From: G963668345 sp965226215
Lineage (GTDB): Bacteria > Acidobacteriota > Terriglobia > Bryobacterales > UBA6623
Direction: 5' to 3'
Assembly: GCA_965226215.1 (NCBI GenBank)
Contig: CBDDCH010000002.1
Coordinates: forward strand, 4,526,001 to 4,590,000
Length of the DNA stretch: 64,000 nt
In this document: positions 10,450 through 19,280 of the stretch, one piece after another
How positions within the stretch are numbered: the stretch's first letter is position 1
How the letters are laid out: each line of letters begins with the position of its first letter
Made by a program: the position numbers and the translations under genes
The notes under the pieces: generated by a model
The model's database searches: none
What the model saw: only the letters and a program-made list of their open reading frames with translations
What the model was told of the DNA's origin: nothing

Positions 10450-10758
10450 CGGGAAGTTGCCGAAGGGGAGCTTGTTGTTGATCCCGGCGCTCATACCCAG
10501 CGTGTAGGGCCCGTTGACCCTCTTGTACCGCAGCCGGTTGCCGGGGTTGGTGCGGGGCAGTGAGCACAGCGCCATCAGCCGCGCCATGAAGCCCCGGTCG
10601 GGGTCCGCTTCGCTGGCCTCGATCAACTGGTTCACCTGATCGAAGCGGGTGAAGTGGTGAACCGCCTGGGGCGAGGCGTGGCGGAGCTTTTTCACCGGCC
10701 CGTCCAGATCAGAGATGGCTTCCTCGACGGGAACCAAGCCGTCCCGTTTGCGCGCCAT
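10447..10758 (-). pseudogene. 5' fragment of a plasmid replication initiator gene (rep)
   Basis: From the ATG at 10758 the translation (motifs FDQVNQL, SEADPD, RTNPGNRL, KLPFGN) follows the first hundred or so residues of the intact Rep encoded at 32737-33711. The similarity stops abruptly at the junction with the virB8 fragment near 10447, so the rest is missing. It is a separate, diverged copy: MARKRDG replaces MQSKEG at the start. Confidence 0.8.
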
Positions 10759-10891
10759 GCCTTCTTCTCCCATGTTCCCCGGATAGAAGGGGCGCGCGTT
10801 CCGCGCCGCGGAGGGTAAAAAGGGCATCTGCGGATGGGGTCGAGATTGCCATGCCGAGTCGCGTTTGTCCCCTCCCGCCGGAAGGGCGGGC

Positions 10892-11311
10892 ATGGGGACC
10901 GGCGAAGAGCCCCTACGGCGGAGGTTCTGCCGGGGGGCCGGCTGTGGCCTGGTGTTCTGGATCTGTCGTCATTGTGACCGGGGGCACCAATACTGCGGCG
11001 AGCGCTGCCGGCGGAAAGCGCGGCGGCGCCAACGGCGGGCCGCCAACCGGCGGCACCAGCAAAGCCGGGAGGGACGGCTCGATCACCGCGACCGGCAACG
11101 GGCCTACCGGGAACGCCGCGGCGTGCGGCGCGTGACGGATCATACTTCCCCCGCGACCTACGATTCGGGCAGTATCGGGGTAGCGGAGCTTTCCCGGTCG
11201 GAAAACGGACCGGAAAGCTTCCGCGGGGAGGCTCGATATGCCGACTGCCCAGAATTCGAACCCGTCTGTATCATCTGCGGCCGCACCCGCCAGGAAATCC
11301 TCACTTCGTGA
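10892..11311 (+). CDS. Cys-rich, Arg-rich small protein (putative zinc-binding)
   Basis: The protein has about 139 residues if the ATG at 10892 is used. It contains a CRGAGC...CRHCDRGHQYCGERC cluster typical of a zinc knuckle, followed by a strongly basic stretch and an RQRAYRERR motif. Similar Cys/Arg-rich proteins are familiar as uncharacterised genes near mobile elements; function is unknown. The C-terminal tail adds another CxxC (CIICG). Start choice is uncertain because the frame is open upstream. Confidence 0.5.
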   Translation: MGTGEEPLRRRFCRGAGCGLVFWICRHCDRGHQYCGERCRRKARRRQRRAANRRHQQSREGRLDHRDRQRAYRERRGVRRVTDHTSPATYDSGSIGVAELSRSENGPESFRGEARYADCPEFEPVCIICGRTRQEILTS

Positions 11312-11342
11312 GGGGTGCTGACAACCAGGAGAGGGAGAAACC

Positions 11343-11537
11343 GTGATTCAAAAAAAGGAAGAGAACGGCGAGAAGTACGTCACGGCCACAACCGAGGCTG
11401 AATTTCACGAGGCGCTGAATCGTGGGTTCGCGGTCGAGGTGACGTGGGAGCTCGCGGATGACATCGGAGTACCGACGAATGAGCACGTGGGCACCGTGGC
11501 GGAGATCGACCAGGCGCGTTACGACCGTCACGACTAG
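11343..11537 (+). CDS. Small acidic protein preceding ardC
   Basis: It is 64 residues and starts GTG with an AGGAGAGGGAG-type ribosome site just upstream. The same domain (VGEKYLTV, EQIGVPMNEDVGT) occurs at the N-terminus of the chimeric ORF at 34907, also directly before an ardC homologue. The two occurrences show that the gene travels with ardC on these elements. Function is not recognised. Confidence 0.65.
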   Translation: MIQKKEENGEKYVTATTEAEFHEALNRGFAVEVTWELADDIGVPTNEHVGTVAEIDQARYDRHD

Positions 11538-11552
11538 GAATGGAGGCGCGCA

Positions 11553-11717
11553 ATGACGAAGAAATCCTTTTGGCGGCGCGGGGAAGACTACGCGCAGAAA
11601 GACCGCCGGGAACTCATCGAACAGATCAAGCGCGGCGATGCGCCCTGGCAGAAGCCGTGGAAGCCGGGAGAGTTGCTAAAGCCTATGAGCTTTGAACTGG
11701 AGGGAAGGGATGGCTAA
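11553..11717 (+). pseudogene. Duplicated N-terminal fragment of ardC
   Basis: From ATG 11553 the frame encodes 54 residues (FWRRGEDYA, PWQKPWKPGE) that repeat the first 38 or so residues of the ArdC protein starting at 11710. It ends in TAA at 11717, overlapping the ardC start by a few bases. A partial tandem duplication is the simplest reading. A short leader peptide that couples translation into ardC is a less likely alternative. Confidence 0.75.
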
Positions 11718-12795
11718 ATCCTTTTGGCAGCGCGGGGAAGACTACGCGAAGAAAGTCTCCAGCGAGATCATTGACCAGATCAAGGCCGGAGTTGCGCCCT
11801 GGCAGAAGCCGTGGAAGCCGGGAGAACAGATCAGCGCCGAAAACTTCTCAACCGGCCAGAAGTACAGCGGCGGCAACAGCCTTTACTTGATGAGCCGCGC
11901 GATCCGCGACGGACGGGGCGACAACCGTTGGGGAACCTACAACCAGATTCGGGAAGCGGGCGGACAGGTCCGCAAGGGCGAGAAAGGGACGCAGGTTCTA
12001 TTCTTCACGGATCGCAACAGCAGGGTTGCGAAGGACGAGAAAGGGCAGACGATGAAGAACAAGGAAGGCAAGACGATCTACGAAGAACAAAAGCGCGAGA
12101 CGCCCATCTGTAAGCAGTACACGGTTTTTAACGTGGAGCAAGCCGAGGGCCTGGAATTGAAGCCGCGAGAAGGCCAAGTGCGGCCCGAATGGGACGCTCA
12201 CCGAGACGCCGAGAAGGTTATCGCGGCCAGCGGCCCGACTGTGCAGCACGTCGCCGGAGATCGCGCCTACTATCGCATGTCCGAGGACAAGATAGTGCTG
12301 CCGGAGCCGTCCCAATTCCCCACCCGCAACGGCTACTACCAGACCGCGCTTCACGAGTGCGGCCATGCAACCGGCCACCCGGATCGCATGAACCGCGACA
12401 CGCTCAAAGAGGGATTAGACAACGGCTTTGGATCGCCGGAATACGCCCGCGAAGAATTGCGGGCCGAGATCAGCGCCATGATGACCGGGGAGCGCGTGGG
12501 CGTAGGACATGACCCGCAGCGCGGAGCGGCCTATGTCGAGAACTGGGTGAAGGCGCTCGAAAAAGACCCGCATGAGATTCATAGAGCAGCGCGAGACGCG
12601 CAGAAGATGACCGATCACCTTATGGAGCGCGCCATCGACCGTGAGGTTGCCAAGCCGAGCGATGAAAAATCGCGGGCGGAGTTGACCCAGGAATACTCTC
12701 ATGCTCGCGGGCCGCAGATCAGCCAAACGCCAAAACAATCGCCCGAAAAACAACCCACTCAAGCCCAACAGCACGACGTAGGGCCGAGCCGTTAA
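11710..12795 (+). CDS. ardC: ArdC-like antirestriction protein (ssDNA-binding domain plus zincin)
   Basis: The protein has 361 residues. The N-terminal half is the DUF1738/ArdC ssDNA-binding domain (PWQKPWKPGE, YSGGNSLYL, WGTYNQI, VRKGEKGTQV). The C-terminal half is a zinc metallopeptidase-like domain with HECGH near residue 215 and a downstream REELRAEI helix carrying a likely third ligand. Family knowledge: ArdC proteins protect incoming conjugative DNA from host restriction. I chose ATG 11710 over an upstream TTG because GGAGGGAAGGG directly precedes it. It lies at the front of the type IV secretion operon, as expected for an early-transferred gene. Confidence 0.88.
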   Translation: MAKSFWQRGEDYAKKVSSEIIDQIKAGVAPWQKPWKPGEQISAENFSTGQKYSGGNSLYLMSRAIRDGRGDNRWGTYNQIREAGGQVRKGEKGTQVLFFTDRNSRVAKDEKGQTMKNKEGKTIYEEQKRETPICKQYTVFNVEQAEGLELKPREGQVRPEWDAHRDAEKVIAASGPTVQHVAGDRAYYRMSEDKIVLPEPSQFPTRNGYYQTALHECGHATGHPDRMNRDTLKEGLDNGFGSPEYAREELRAEISAMMTGERVGVGHDPQRGAAYVENWVKALEKDPHEIHRAARDAQKMTDHLMERAIDREVAKPSDEKSRAELTQEYSHARGPQISQTPKQSPEKQPTQAQQHDVGPSR

Positions 12796-12804
12796 GGAGC
12801 CACC

Positions 12805-13704
12805 GTGTTTGATCCGCGAGACTTCGCCGCCGATCCCCGGACCCGGCCCGAAGCTCGCCCCAGGCGCGACCACGCGAAAGAGCGCGAGGACCGCGAGCGC
12901 GACGGCCACCGGCGCGAATACGATCCCCGCGGGACGAAGCGGCAGAGCTTCCAGGACCGCACGGATCGAGCGATAGCGGACGTGGGAATGTACCGCAACG
13001 TCGCCTACCGCGACGTGGCAGACGCTCACTTTGAGGGACACCCCTACGCGGCGCGGCGGGCCGTCGATCAGATGGTTAGCTCCGGTCACGTCCGGGAGCA
13101 TAACGCCGAGGGACCGCAAGGCGGCAGCTACAAAGTGCTGACGCTCACCGAGCGCGGAGTGGAGCGGGCGGAGCGCGTAGCCCGCGACCAGGGGCTTGAT
13201 TCCCAACAGAAGGCATGGAGCGGGCTTGTCAAGACCGGCGAGCTTCAACATGACGTGGCCGTGTTTCGCGCCGCGAGGATCGAGCAAATGAAGCTACTCG
13301 AACAGGGAGCCGTCTTGAAGCGCATCCGCATTGACGCCGAACTCAAGCGCGAGATCGCCCGCGCTACGGAAAGCGCGAGGGCGCGAGGCGGAAAGGAAGC
13401 GGCGGACGCCGCACGTTTAGAAGCGGCGGAGGCACTAGGGCTATCCGTCAAGAATGGCCGGGTGGAGTACCCGGACGCGCAGCTTGAATACCTTGATGTT
13501 GAAGGCCGCGGCGGGCGCGTCAACGTCGAAGTTGCGACCGAGCACTACAGCGCCAAGAGTATCGCCGCGAAAGCCGCCGCCGGGTTTGCCGTGCATGGAA
13601 GCAACGGGCGGGCGTCGGCGCGGATAGCCCGATCCCTCGGCCAGGACGAGGGCGGCGGCGGCGGCGGCGGCGGCGCACGAGATAAAGGGTCTATCGAACT
13701 CTAA
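12805..13704 (+). CDS. Replication-relaxation-like DNA-processing protein
   Basis: It is 299 residues, with a charged N-terminus, then a winged-helix-like segment (about residues 50-125; ARRAVDQMVSSGHV, VLTLTERGVERAER). The C-terminal domain has an LQHDVAVF motif, a YPDAQLEYLD motif and VNVEVATEHYSAKSIAAKAAAGF-type strands. This is the layout of Replic_Relax proteins, whose second domain resembles a PD-(D/E)xK fold. No canonical relaxase is present in the window, so this protein and the one at 21881 are the best candidates for transfer-DNA processing. That role is inferred. Confidence 0.55.
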   Translation: MFDPRDFAADPRTRPEARPRRDHAKEREDRERDGHRREYDPRGTKRQSFQDRTDRAIADVGMYRNVAYRDVADAHFEGHPYAARRAVDQMVSSGHVREHNAEGPQGGSYKVLTLTERGVERAERVARDQGLDSQQKAWSGLVKTGELQHDVAVFRAARIEQMKLLEQGAVLKRIRIDAELKREIARATESARARGGKEAADAARLEAAEALGLSVKNGRVEYPDAQLEYLDVEGRGGRVNVEVATEHYSAKSIAAKAAAGFAVHGSNGRASARIARSLGQDEGGGGGGGGARDKGSIEL

Positions 13705-13720
13705 CCAGGAGATTCCCGCA

Positions 13721-14044
13721 ATGCAGCCGTGGAAAATCAGTGTTGGCTTCACGGCCATCATTCTTGCCGTCGCCGCGATGGTTGGCGGAGAACACTTCGC
13801 TTTTCTCGAACCTCACTTTCAAATCATCTTCACCGATTATTGGATGTCCCTAGCGTGGTATGGCGGACTTGCCATAGTCACGCTGATGGCTGTGATCTAC
13901 GCCGCCGCCCGCGCTTTGGGCTTGGCTGACCTCGGCCTCAAGGTCGATCTCATGGAGCGCTCCATTCGGCGCGGCGGCGGCGGGCAAACCGAGCTTGCCG
14001 AGAAGTTGGGACAAGAAGAACGGGGACAGTTCCCCGGCGGATAA
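13721..14044 (+). CDS. Small membrane protein of the T4SS operon
   Basis: It has 107 residues with two hydrophobic segments (about 7-24 and 45-66) and a charged, Gly-rich C-terminus. GGAG precedes the ATG. It sits between the relaxation-like gene and virB2, so it is probably co-transcribed with the secretion genes. No family was recognised. The protein at 34623 also pairs a membrane helix with a charged region and sits in a related cassette, but the sequences are not clearly alike. Confidence 0.6.
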   Translation: MQPWKISVGFTAIILAVAAMVGGEHFAFLEPHFQIIFTDYWMSLAWYGGLAIVTLMAVIYAAARALGLADLGLKVDLMERSIRRGGGGQTELAEKLGQEERGQFPGG

Positions 14045-14068
14045 ATCAACAAACAAGGGAGACACACA

Positions 14069-14389
14069 ATGACAAACAAACATTCAACCATCTCGAAGCG
14101 CGTCGTTCTTTTGGTGAGCATCCCCGCGCTTTCGGCGGGAGAACTTATGGCCCAGACGGCACCGGCACCAGTCTCAGGAGCGGGAGCAATCCCTTGGCTA
14201 CAAGCGATTGACGTGTTGCAGAGCGCTTTCACCGGACCCATTGCGCGAGGACTCAGCTTGATTGCCGTCGTGGTAGGCGGGCTGATGTTCGCCTTCGGGG
14301 AAGGCGGCAGCAAGAAGGCCCTGGCCGGAATCATCTTCGGCCTGGGAATGGCCATGGGCGCGGCCAACTTTCTTACGTGGCTCTTCTGA
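14069..14389 (+). CDS. virB2: VirB2/TrbC-type pilin
   Basis: It has 106 residues, with a signal peptide ending near MAQTAPAP and then two hydrophobic helices separated by a short charged loop (GEGGSKKALAG), the standard VirB2/TrbC pattern. Pilin subunits are processed in the inner membrane and assemble the conjugative pilus. Its TGA overlaps the start of virB3 (ATGA), which suggests translational coupling. Confidence 0.85.
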   Translation: MTNKHSTISKRVVLLVSIPALSAGELMAQTAPAPVSGAGAIPWLQAIDVLQSAFTGPIARGLSLIAVVVGGLMFAFGEGGSKKALAGIIFGLGMAMGAANFLTWLF

Positions 14390-14685
14390 TGGAGCGCGGC
14401 AAGACATGGCGCGGATACCCGGCGCTTTCCAAACCGCTCACCATCATGGGCGTCGAGCGCCGCTGGTTCCTGTTGAGCGCCACGTTGGGGCTTGCCTTGT
14501 GGAACGCCATCAACTCCATTGTGGTGGGCGCATTGATCTTCGCGGTGCTCTACGGCGTCGGGTTTTGGGCCTGGAAGCAAGACCCCAACATGCTTGAAAT
14601 CCTGCGGGCGTCCGCGCAGTTTCGCGCCCGCTACGATCCCGGCAAATGGGCGCAGGCTCCCTGGACCCTTCTCATTCGGAGATAG
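14389..14685 (+). CDS. virB3: VirB3/TrbD-type inner-membrane protein
   Basis: It has 98 residues from the ATG at 14389, which overlaps the virB2 stop. An early YPALSKPLTIMGVER motif is followed by a hydrophobic hairpin (about 25-62), the usual VirB3/TrbD layout. VirB3 works with VirB4 at the base of the secretion channel, and virB4 follows three bases later. A GTG at 14377 could also start the frame, but the coupled ATG is more likely. Confidence 0.85.
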   Translation: MERGKTWRGYPALSKPLTIMGVERRWFLLSATLGLALWNAINSIVVGALIFAVLYGVGFWAWKQDPNMLEILRASAQFRARYDPGKWAQAPWTLLIRR

Positions 14686-14688
14686 GGC

Positions 14689-17112
14689 GTGAATATCAAC
14701 AATGAACTCGCGGACTTTGAAGCGGCGGGAGCGCTGGCCGAAGAACTGCCCTGGTGGGGCTGGCTCGAAGATGGCCGGTCCTGCCTGACGCGGGCCGGGG
14801 AGCTTATGTCGATCGCACGGCTCACGCCTAGCGTCCTGGACGGTCAGACACCCGAACAACTGGACCGGATTGTGGACCGCTGGCAGCGCATGTTGAGCGG
14901 CGTCGATTCGCGGACGCGGCTTTACTTCTATTTGTTGCGGCGTCCCATCCAATTCGAGAACCAAGGCGAGGACGAAGGATCAAGTGTTGCCGCCCTTGGA
15001 CGGCGCAAGCGGCGGGAGTTCCTCGAAGAAAGAGTACAGAGCGTCAGCGCCTATATCGCATGGGCGCATGATCCGGGCCTATCCGCCGTCGCAACTCAAA
15101 AGACAGGCGGGCCGTGGTGGATGGCCTATGCCAAGAACTGGATGGCCCGGCGGCGCAATCAACATGAATCGGTTTACCTTGAATCCTCTATCGAGGGCGC
15201 GGCGGGGAGCTTCCGGCAACTGGTCGAAGCAAGCCGGGCGCTGGTCGATGACCTGACGCCGATACAGGTGCTTGACGCGGCGGAAGCGTCCGGGGTCTTG
15301 AACGAGCTCACCAACCGCCCCGGCTCTTTTTGGGACGGCGCGACCGGCAGCGGCATGAATTGGAGGCTGGCCGTCTCCGAACTCGAAGCGGAGCGGCGCA
15401 ATCTGCGCCTGGACGGGGAGCCTGTCATTCTCTACTCGCTTCTCTCGCCACCCGGAGCGGCGAAGGCGAATCTTCTACAGGCGCTTTACCGGCTCGATGC
15501 AACCATGACGGTCACTCTCGAATGGCGTCCGCGGGGCCTCGATACGGCCCGGCGCAAAATCCGGGGCGCGCAGCGCCATTATTTCTCGCAGCGCTACTCG
15601 ATGGCCGCCCACGTTCAAGAAACCGAAGGCAGCGCGGCGGCGATGGTGGACACGGCGGCGGCGGCGGAATCGGAGCGCCTGGGCGATGCCCTGGTCGAGT
15701 TGGAGACGGACGGAATCGCGTACGGCGATCTTGCCTTGACCGTGGCCCTCCATGGCCCGCTATCCGTTACCGAGAACCTGGACGGAGATATTCGGCGCAT
15801 CTTTACCAGCCACGACGCCAAGGTGATACGGGAGGGTTACGGGCAGCTTCCGGCGTGGTTTTCGCGGATGCCCGCGCAACCGCGACGGCGACAATGCCGA
15901 TCCGTGTTTGTATCGGCGGGCGCGGTTGCTTCGATGGCTCCGATCTTCGGTCCTCCGGTGGGAACACCGCGCAGCGGCCACTTGAAGAAAGCGGCCCTAG
16001 CGATCCTTGAAACCCAATGGAGAACCCCCTACTACTACGATCTGTTCAAAGGAGACGTGGGACATACGCTGGTGCTTGGCGCGACCGGCGCGGGCAAATT
16101 CTTCGCGCTCAACTTCCTTCTGGTTCAAGCGCTGCAATACGATCCGCGTATTCTCATTCTCGATCTAGGCGGCTCCTACCGCTGGCTGACCCAATTTCTA
16201 GGCGGAGGCTACATGGAGCTATCGCCGGAAACTGACGCGGGCGGAGGCTTTCGGTTGCGGCCCTTCTCCCTTCCGGCGGGGGAGCGCACCTTCGGATTCC
16301 TTGCCGGGTGGATTGCGCGCCTCTTGCGAATCGGCGGCTGGACACTCGGCGGGGAAGACCCCAGCGAGATTCGCGCCCGCGTCGAAGATATCTATGCCTT
16401 CGCACCCGCACGGCGGACCCTTGGGGTGCTGGTGCGTTCGCTGCCCTCAAAGATGTGGCCCGCTATGGGGCGCTGGCATGGCAGCGGCGCGTGGGGTCGA
16501 TATTTCGATAACGCGGCGGACGCTGACGACCTCAACTTCGAGGACTGGCAGGTGATCGACATGGCGGGCGCGGCGGAGCACGAGGACTTGTGCGAAGCGG
16601 CGCTGTTCTACCTTCTGGAACGGTTGCGGCTGGCTTTGGAGAACCCCGACGAGACGGCCAGGGTAAAGCTCATGGTGGTCGATGAAGCGTGGCGCTACCT
16701 CCAAGACCCGGCTGTACTTTCCTATCTCGCGGAAGCCGCGAAGACATGGCGCAAGAAAAACGCCGCGCTGATTATCGCCACGCAAAGTGCCGTGGACGTG
16801 ACCGGGACCGCGGGGGCGGAAGCCTTGCTCGAATCCATGCCGACCAAGCTGTTTCTCGCCAACCCCGACTTGCCGGACAAAGCCGCCGAAACCTTCCGGC
16901 TCAACCCTTCCGAAGTCAATACCATTCGAGGCTTGATCCCCAAGCGCGAGCTTTATCTACGCCGCACCGACGCGGCGGGTATCTTGCGGCTCGAAGTCGA
17001 TCCGGCCAGCTACTGGCTCTATACCTCGTCGCCCGTCGATGCTCACAAGCGCGCCGAGGCAGTCGAACAATACGGCCTCGTCGAGGCCATTGAACACCTA
17101 TCCAGGAGGTAG
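14689..17112 (+). CDS. virB4: VirB4/TrbE secretion ATPase with altered Walker A
   Basis: It has 807 residues from GTG 14689, the expected length. The CagE/TrbE/VirB N-terminal domain precedes a RecA-like ATPase. Walker A reads GATGAGKFF (about residues 464-472): the invariant Ser/Thr after Lys is Phe, which one base change (TCC to TTC) would explain. Walker B is normal (LMVVDEAW), and the following helix keeps the VirB4 pattern (IIATQSAVD). VirB4 energises pilus assembly and substrate transfer. The lost residue normally binds Mg-ATP, so the protein may be inactive unless this is a sequencing error. Confidence 0.9.
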   Translation: MNINNELADFEAAGALAEELPWWGWLEDGRSCLTRAGELMSIARLTPSVLDGQTPEQLDRIVDRWQRMLSGVDSRTRLYFYLLRRPIQFENQGEDEGSSVAALGRRKRREFLEERVQSVSAYIAWAHDPGLSAVATQKTGGPWWMAYAKNWMARRRNQHESVYLESSIEGAAGSFRQLVEASRALVDDLTPIQVLDAAEASGVLNELTNRPGSFWDGATGSGMNWRLAVSELEAERRNLRLDGEPVILYSLLSPPGAAKANLLQALYRLDATMTVTLEWRPRGLDTARRKIRGAQRHYFSQRYSMAAHVQETEGSAAAMVDTAAAAESERLGDALVELETDGIAYGDLALTVALHGPLSVTENLDGDIRRIFTSHDAKVIREGYGQLPAWFSRMPAQPRRRQCRSVFVSAGAVASMAPIFGPPVGTPRSGHLKKAALAILETQWRTPYYYDLFKGDVGHTLVLGATGAGKFFALNFLLVQALQYDPRILILDLGGSYRWLTQFLGGGYMELSPETDAGGGFRLRPFSLPAGERTFGFLAGWIARLLRIGGWTLGGEDPSEIRARVEDIYAFAPARRTLGVLVRSLPSKMWPAMGRWHGSGAWGRYFDNAADADDLNFEDWQVIDMAGAAEHEDLCEAALFYLLERLRLALENPDETARVKLMVVDEAWRYLQDPAVLSYLAEAAKTWRKKNAALIIATQSAVDVTGTAGAEALLESMPTKLFLANPDLPDKAAETFRLNPSEVNTIRGLIPKRELYLRRTDAAGILRLEVDPASYWLYTSSPVDAHKRAEAVEQYGLVEAIEHLSRR

Positions 17113-17115
17113 CTC

Positions 17116-17958
17116 ATGTTGAAAATCATTACACTCGTCACGGCGGCGCTCGTGGCGCTCACCATCCCGCTGACCGCTCAGGACAGCGGCCCGGTGTTGC
17201 ACGTTGACGGAGGCCAGGATCAAATCGTACAGATTCGCGCCAAGACCCGGCACACCACCGTTATCGTGCTTCCCCAAACGGAAAACGTGCTGGATTTTGT
17301 AGTCGGAGATTCCGAATACTGGCACCTGACCGGAGCCGCGAATCTCGCGTTCCTCAAGCCCATTGCCGAGGGCGTCACGACCAACGTGGCGCTGGTCTGC
17401 GAATCCGGGCGCATCTACTCATTCCTTGTCACCGAGCAAAGCAAGGGACAGCCTCATCTTGTCGTTCGCATCGACCCACAGGGGGAGGCCGATCCGCGAA
17501 TCTCGCCGGTCAAACATGAACCGGCCTTTGTAGCTCGCGGGCAGGTTGCCGCCTATCAGCAGATGGCGGAGACGGCCATCAAGACGGCCAAGGCCGCGCA
17601 GATGGACGCGGATAGCCGCATCGCGGACACGGCGGCGCTGGCGGCGGGCGAGAGCGAGGCGTTCCGGGCGGACTATCCCACGCGGCTCAAGTTTCCCTAC
17701 CGATTGGAGGACAAGGCGCACAAGTGGCCGTTCCTGGTCGAGGGAATGTGGCACGACGGGCAGTTTACCTACCTTCGCTCGAACGCCCAGGAGTCGCCCG
17801 CGCTGTACGAAGAAAAAGACGGGAAACCGTCGCTCGTGGCTTACGACCTTGGCGAGGACGGACTGTACATCGCCCGTCACGTTTTGGGCCACGGCTGGTT
17901 GCAGATCGGCAAACAGAGAGTACGGTGGCGCTTCGCCGCGCCGGAGATCGGGCCATGA
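17116..17958 (+). CDS. virB9: VirB9/TrbG-type outer-membrane core protein
   Basis: It has 280 residues, with a signal peptide of about 21 residues (cleavage near LTAQDS) and AGGAGGT before the ATG. The N-terminal region resembles the VirB9/CagX domain (TTVIVLPQTENVLDFVVGD), and the C-terminus carries the β-rich VirB9 domain (GMWHDGQFTYLRS, ALYEEKDGKPSLVAY). It forms the outer-membrane core with VirB10. No VirB7 lipoprotein gene was seen next to it. Confidence 0.88.
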   Translation: MLKIITLVTAALVALTIPLTAQDSGPVLHVDGGQDQIVQIRAKTRHTTVIVLPQTENVLDFVVGDSEYWHLTGAANLAFLKPIAEGVTTNVALVCESGRIYSFLVTEQSKGQPHLVVRIDPQGEADPRISPVKHEPAFVARGQVAAYQQMAETAIKTAKAAQMDADSRIADTAALAAGESEAFRADYPTRLKFPYRLEDKAHKWPFLVEGMWHDGQFTYLRSNAQESPALYEEKDGKPSLVAYDLGEDGLYIARHVLGHGWLQIGKQRVRWRFAAPEIGP

Positions 17959-19277
17959 TCGAGTGGAAGCGGCTCTATGTAAAACCAGCAGGATCGCTGC
18001 CGGGCGGCGTCGTCACTCAATGGGGTGTGGGAGCCATCACGGTTTTCGTTCTTCTGTTCCTGACCTACTGGATTTGGCTCGGCGGCGGGGAGCCGGCGGA
18101 GCTTCCCGGAGCCACCGAGACGGCCACAACCGCGCCGCGCAGCTTTACCGATCAGATGACAGCGCGGGTGGACGAGGAAACGATGCGGGCCGAAACCAAG
18201 CGGGCGGCGGCGGATCGAGCTTTGCGGGCGCGGCAACAACAGCAAGCCAACGTCGCCGGAGTTACTGCCGCCAACCAAGCGGCGCTACTTGCCGGGCCGA
18301 GTCCCGACACCGGGCAACCCTACACCCAGGAAGAATGGCAACTCCGGGAGCGCTTGCGCCTGGAAGCCGTTGAGCGGCGCAGCCGTTCGCTGCGCAGTTC
18401 GCCGGTCGCACAGACCTACCGGAAACTGGACGGCAGCGCAAGCGGCGGCAAGCGCATCGTTGACGATCCTGCACCCGCAAAAGATGAAGGCGCGGAAGCC
18501 CTGCAACACGCGCTTGACACAATGCGGACGGTCACGACCGGCCTTGAAGATGAAATCGCGGCGGAGGCCCAAGCGGATCAAGCGCTTATCGCGGCACTCC
18601 GCGGAACGCCGACCACGCCGGAAGCCGCCCCGGTTGTTCCCGCCGCGACTGCGGGCAGCGCCACGGCGCGAGATTACTCTGTTGCGGCGCGGGTCGAAGC
18701 GCCACAAGACCCTCCCGGCTGGGAGCGTATCCATGAAGGCTCGTTTTTGGAAGCGGCGCTGGTAACACAGCTTTCCGGCGACTTCCCCGGCCCGGTGCTG
18801 GCCGTGGTTGCCGTTCCCTTCTACTCGGCGGATCGGCAGCGTATCCTGGTGCCGCGAGGAACGCGGATTATCGGCACCGCTCAGGCCGTGACAAACCAGG
18901 ATCAATCGCGGCTGGGAGTTGGTTTCGACCGCTTGATCTACCCGGACGGACGCTGGGTTTCGCTCCAATTTCGGGGCCTCAATCAACTTGGCGAGGGAGC
19001 CTTGAAAGATCAAGTCAACCGCCACTACTTTTCCATGTTCGCCGCTGTCGGCGCGGTCGGCGTCCTGAGCGGCCTCACGTCGGCGCGGGGCAATCCTTAC
19101 GAGGGCGGAGCGGCGGGCTTCCGCGCCAATGCCGGGCAGGGACTCGGCCAGGCCGCTACGCGCATCCTGGATCGTTTCTTGAATCGTTTACCCAACATCA
19201 CTATTCACGCCGGACACCGGCTCCGCGTCTGGTTCACATCCGACGTGCTGGTTCCCCGGCCCACAAAAGGAGACTGA
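17955..19277 (+). CDS. virB10: VirB10/TrbI-type channel scaffold
   Basis: It has 440 residues from ATG 17955, which overlaps the virB9 stop (ATGA); a longer upstream reading is a shadow. A single transmembrane helix (about 18-42) is followed by a long charged, Ala-rich periplasmic linker and a TrbI domain (about 230-430: LVTQLSGDFPGPV, ILVPRGTRIIG, LGVGFDRLIYPDG). VirB10 spans the envelope and senses ATP use by VirB4 and VirB11. Confidence 0.9.
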   Translation: MIEWKRLYVKPAGSLPGGVVTQWGVGAITVFVLLFLTYWIWLGGGEPAELPGATETATTAPRSFTDQMTARVDEETMRAETKRAAADRALRARQQQQANVAGVTAANQAALLAGPSPDTGQPYTQEEWQLRERLRLEAVERRSRSLRSSPVAQTYRKLDGSASGGKRIVDDPAPAKDEGAEALQHALDTMRTVTTGLEDEIAAEAQADQALIAALRGTPTTPEAAPVVPAATAGSATARDYSVAARVEAPQDPPGWERIHEGSFLEAALVTQLSGDFPGPVLAVVAVPFYSADRQRILVPRGTRIIGTAQAVTNQDQSRLGVGFDRLIYPDGRWVSLQFRGLNQLGEGALKDQVNRHYFSMFAAVGAVGVLSGLTSARGNPYEGGAAGFRANAGQGLGQAATRILDRFLNRLPNITIHAGHRLRVWFTSDVLVPRPTKGD

Positions 19278-19280
19278 AAA

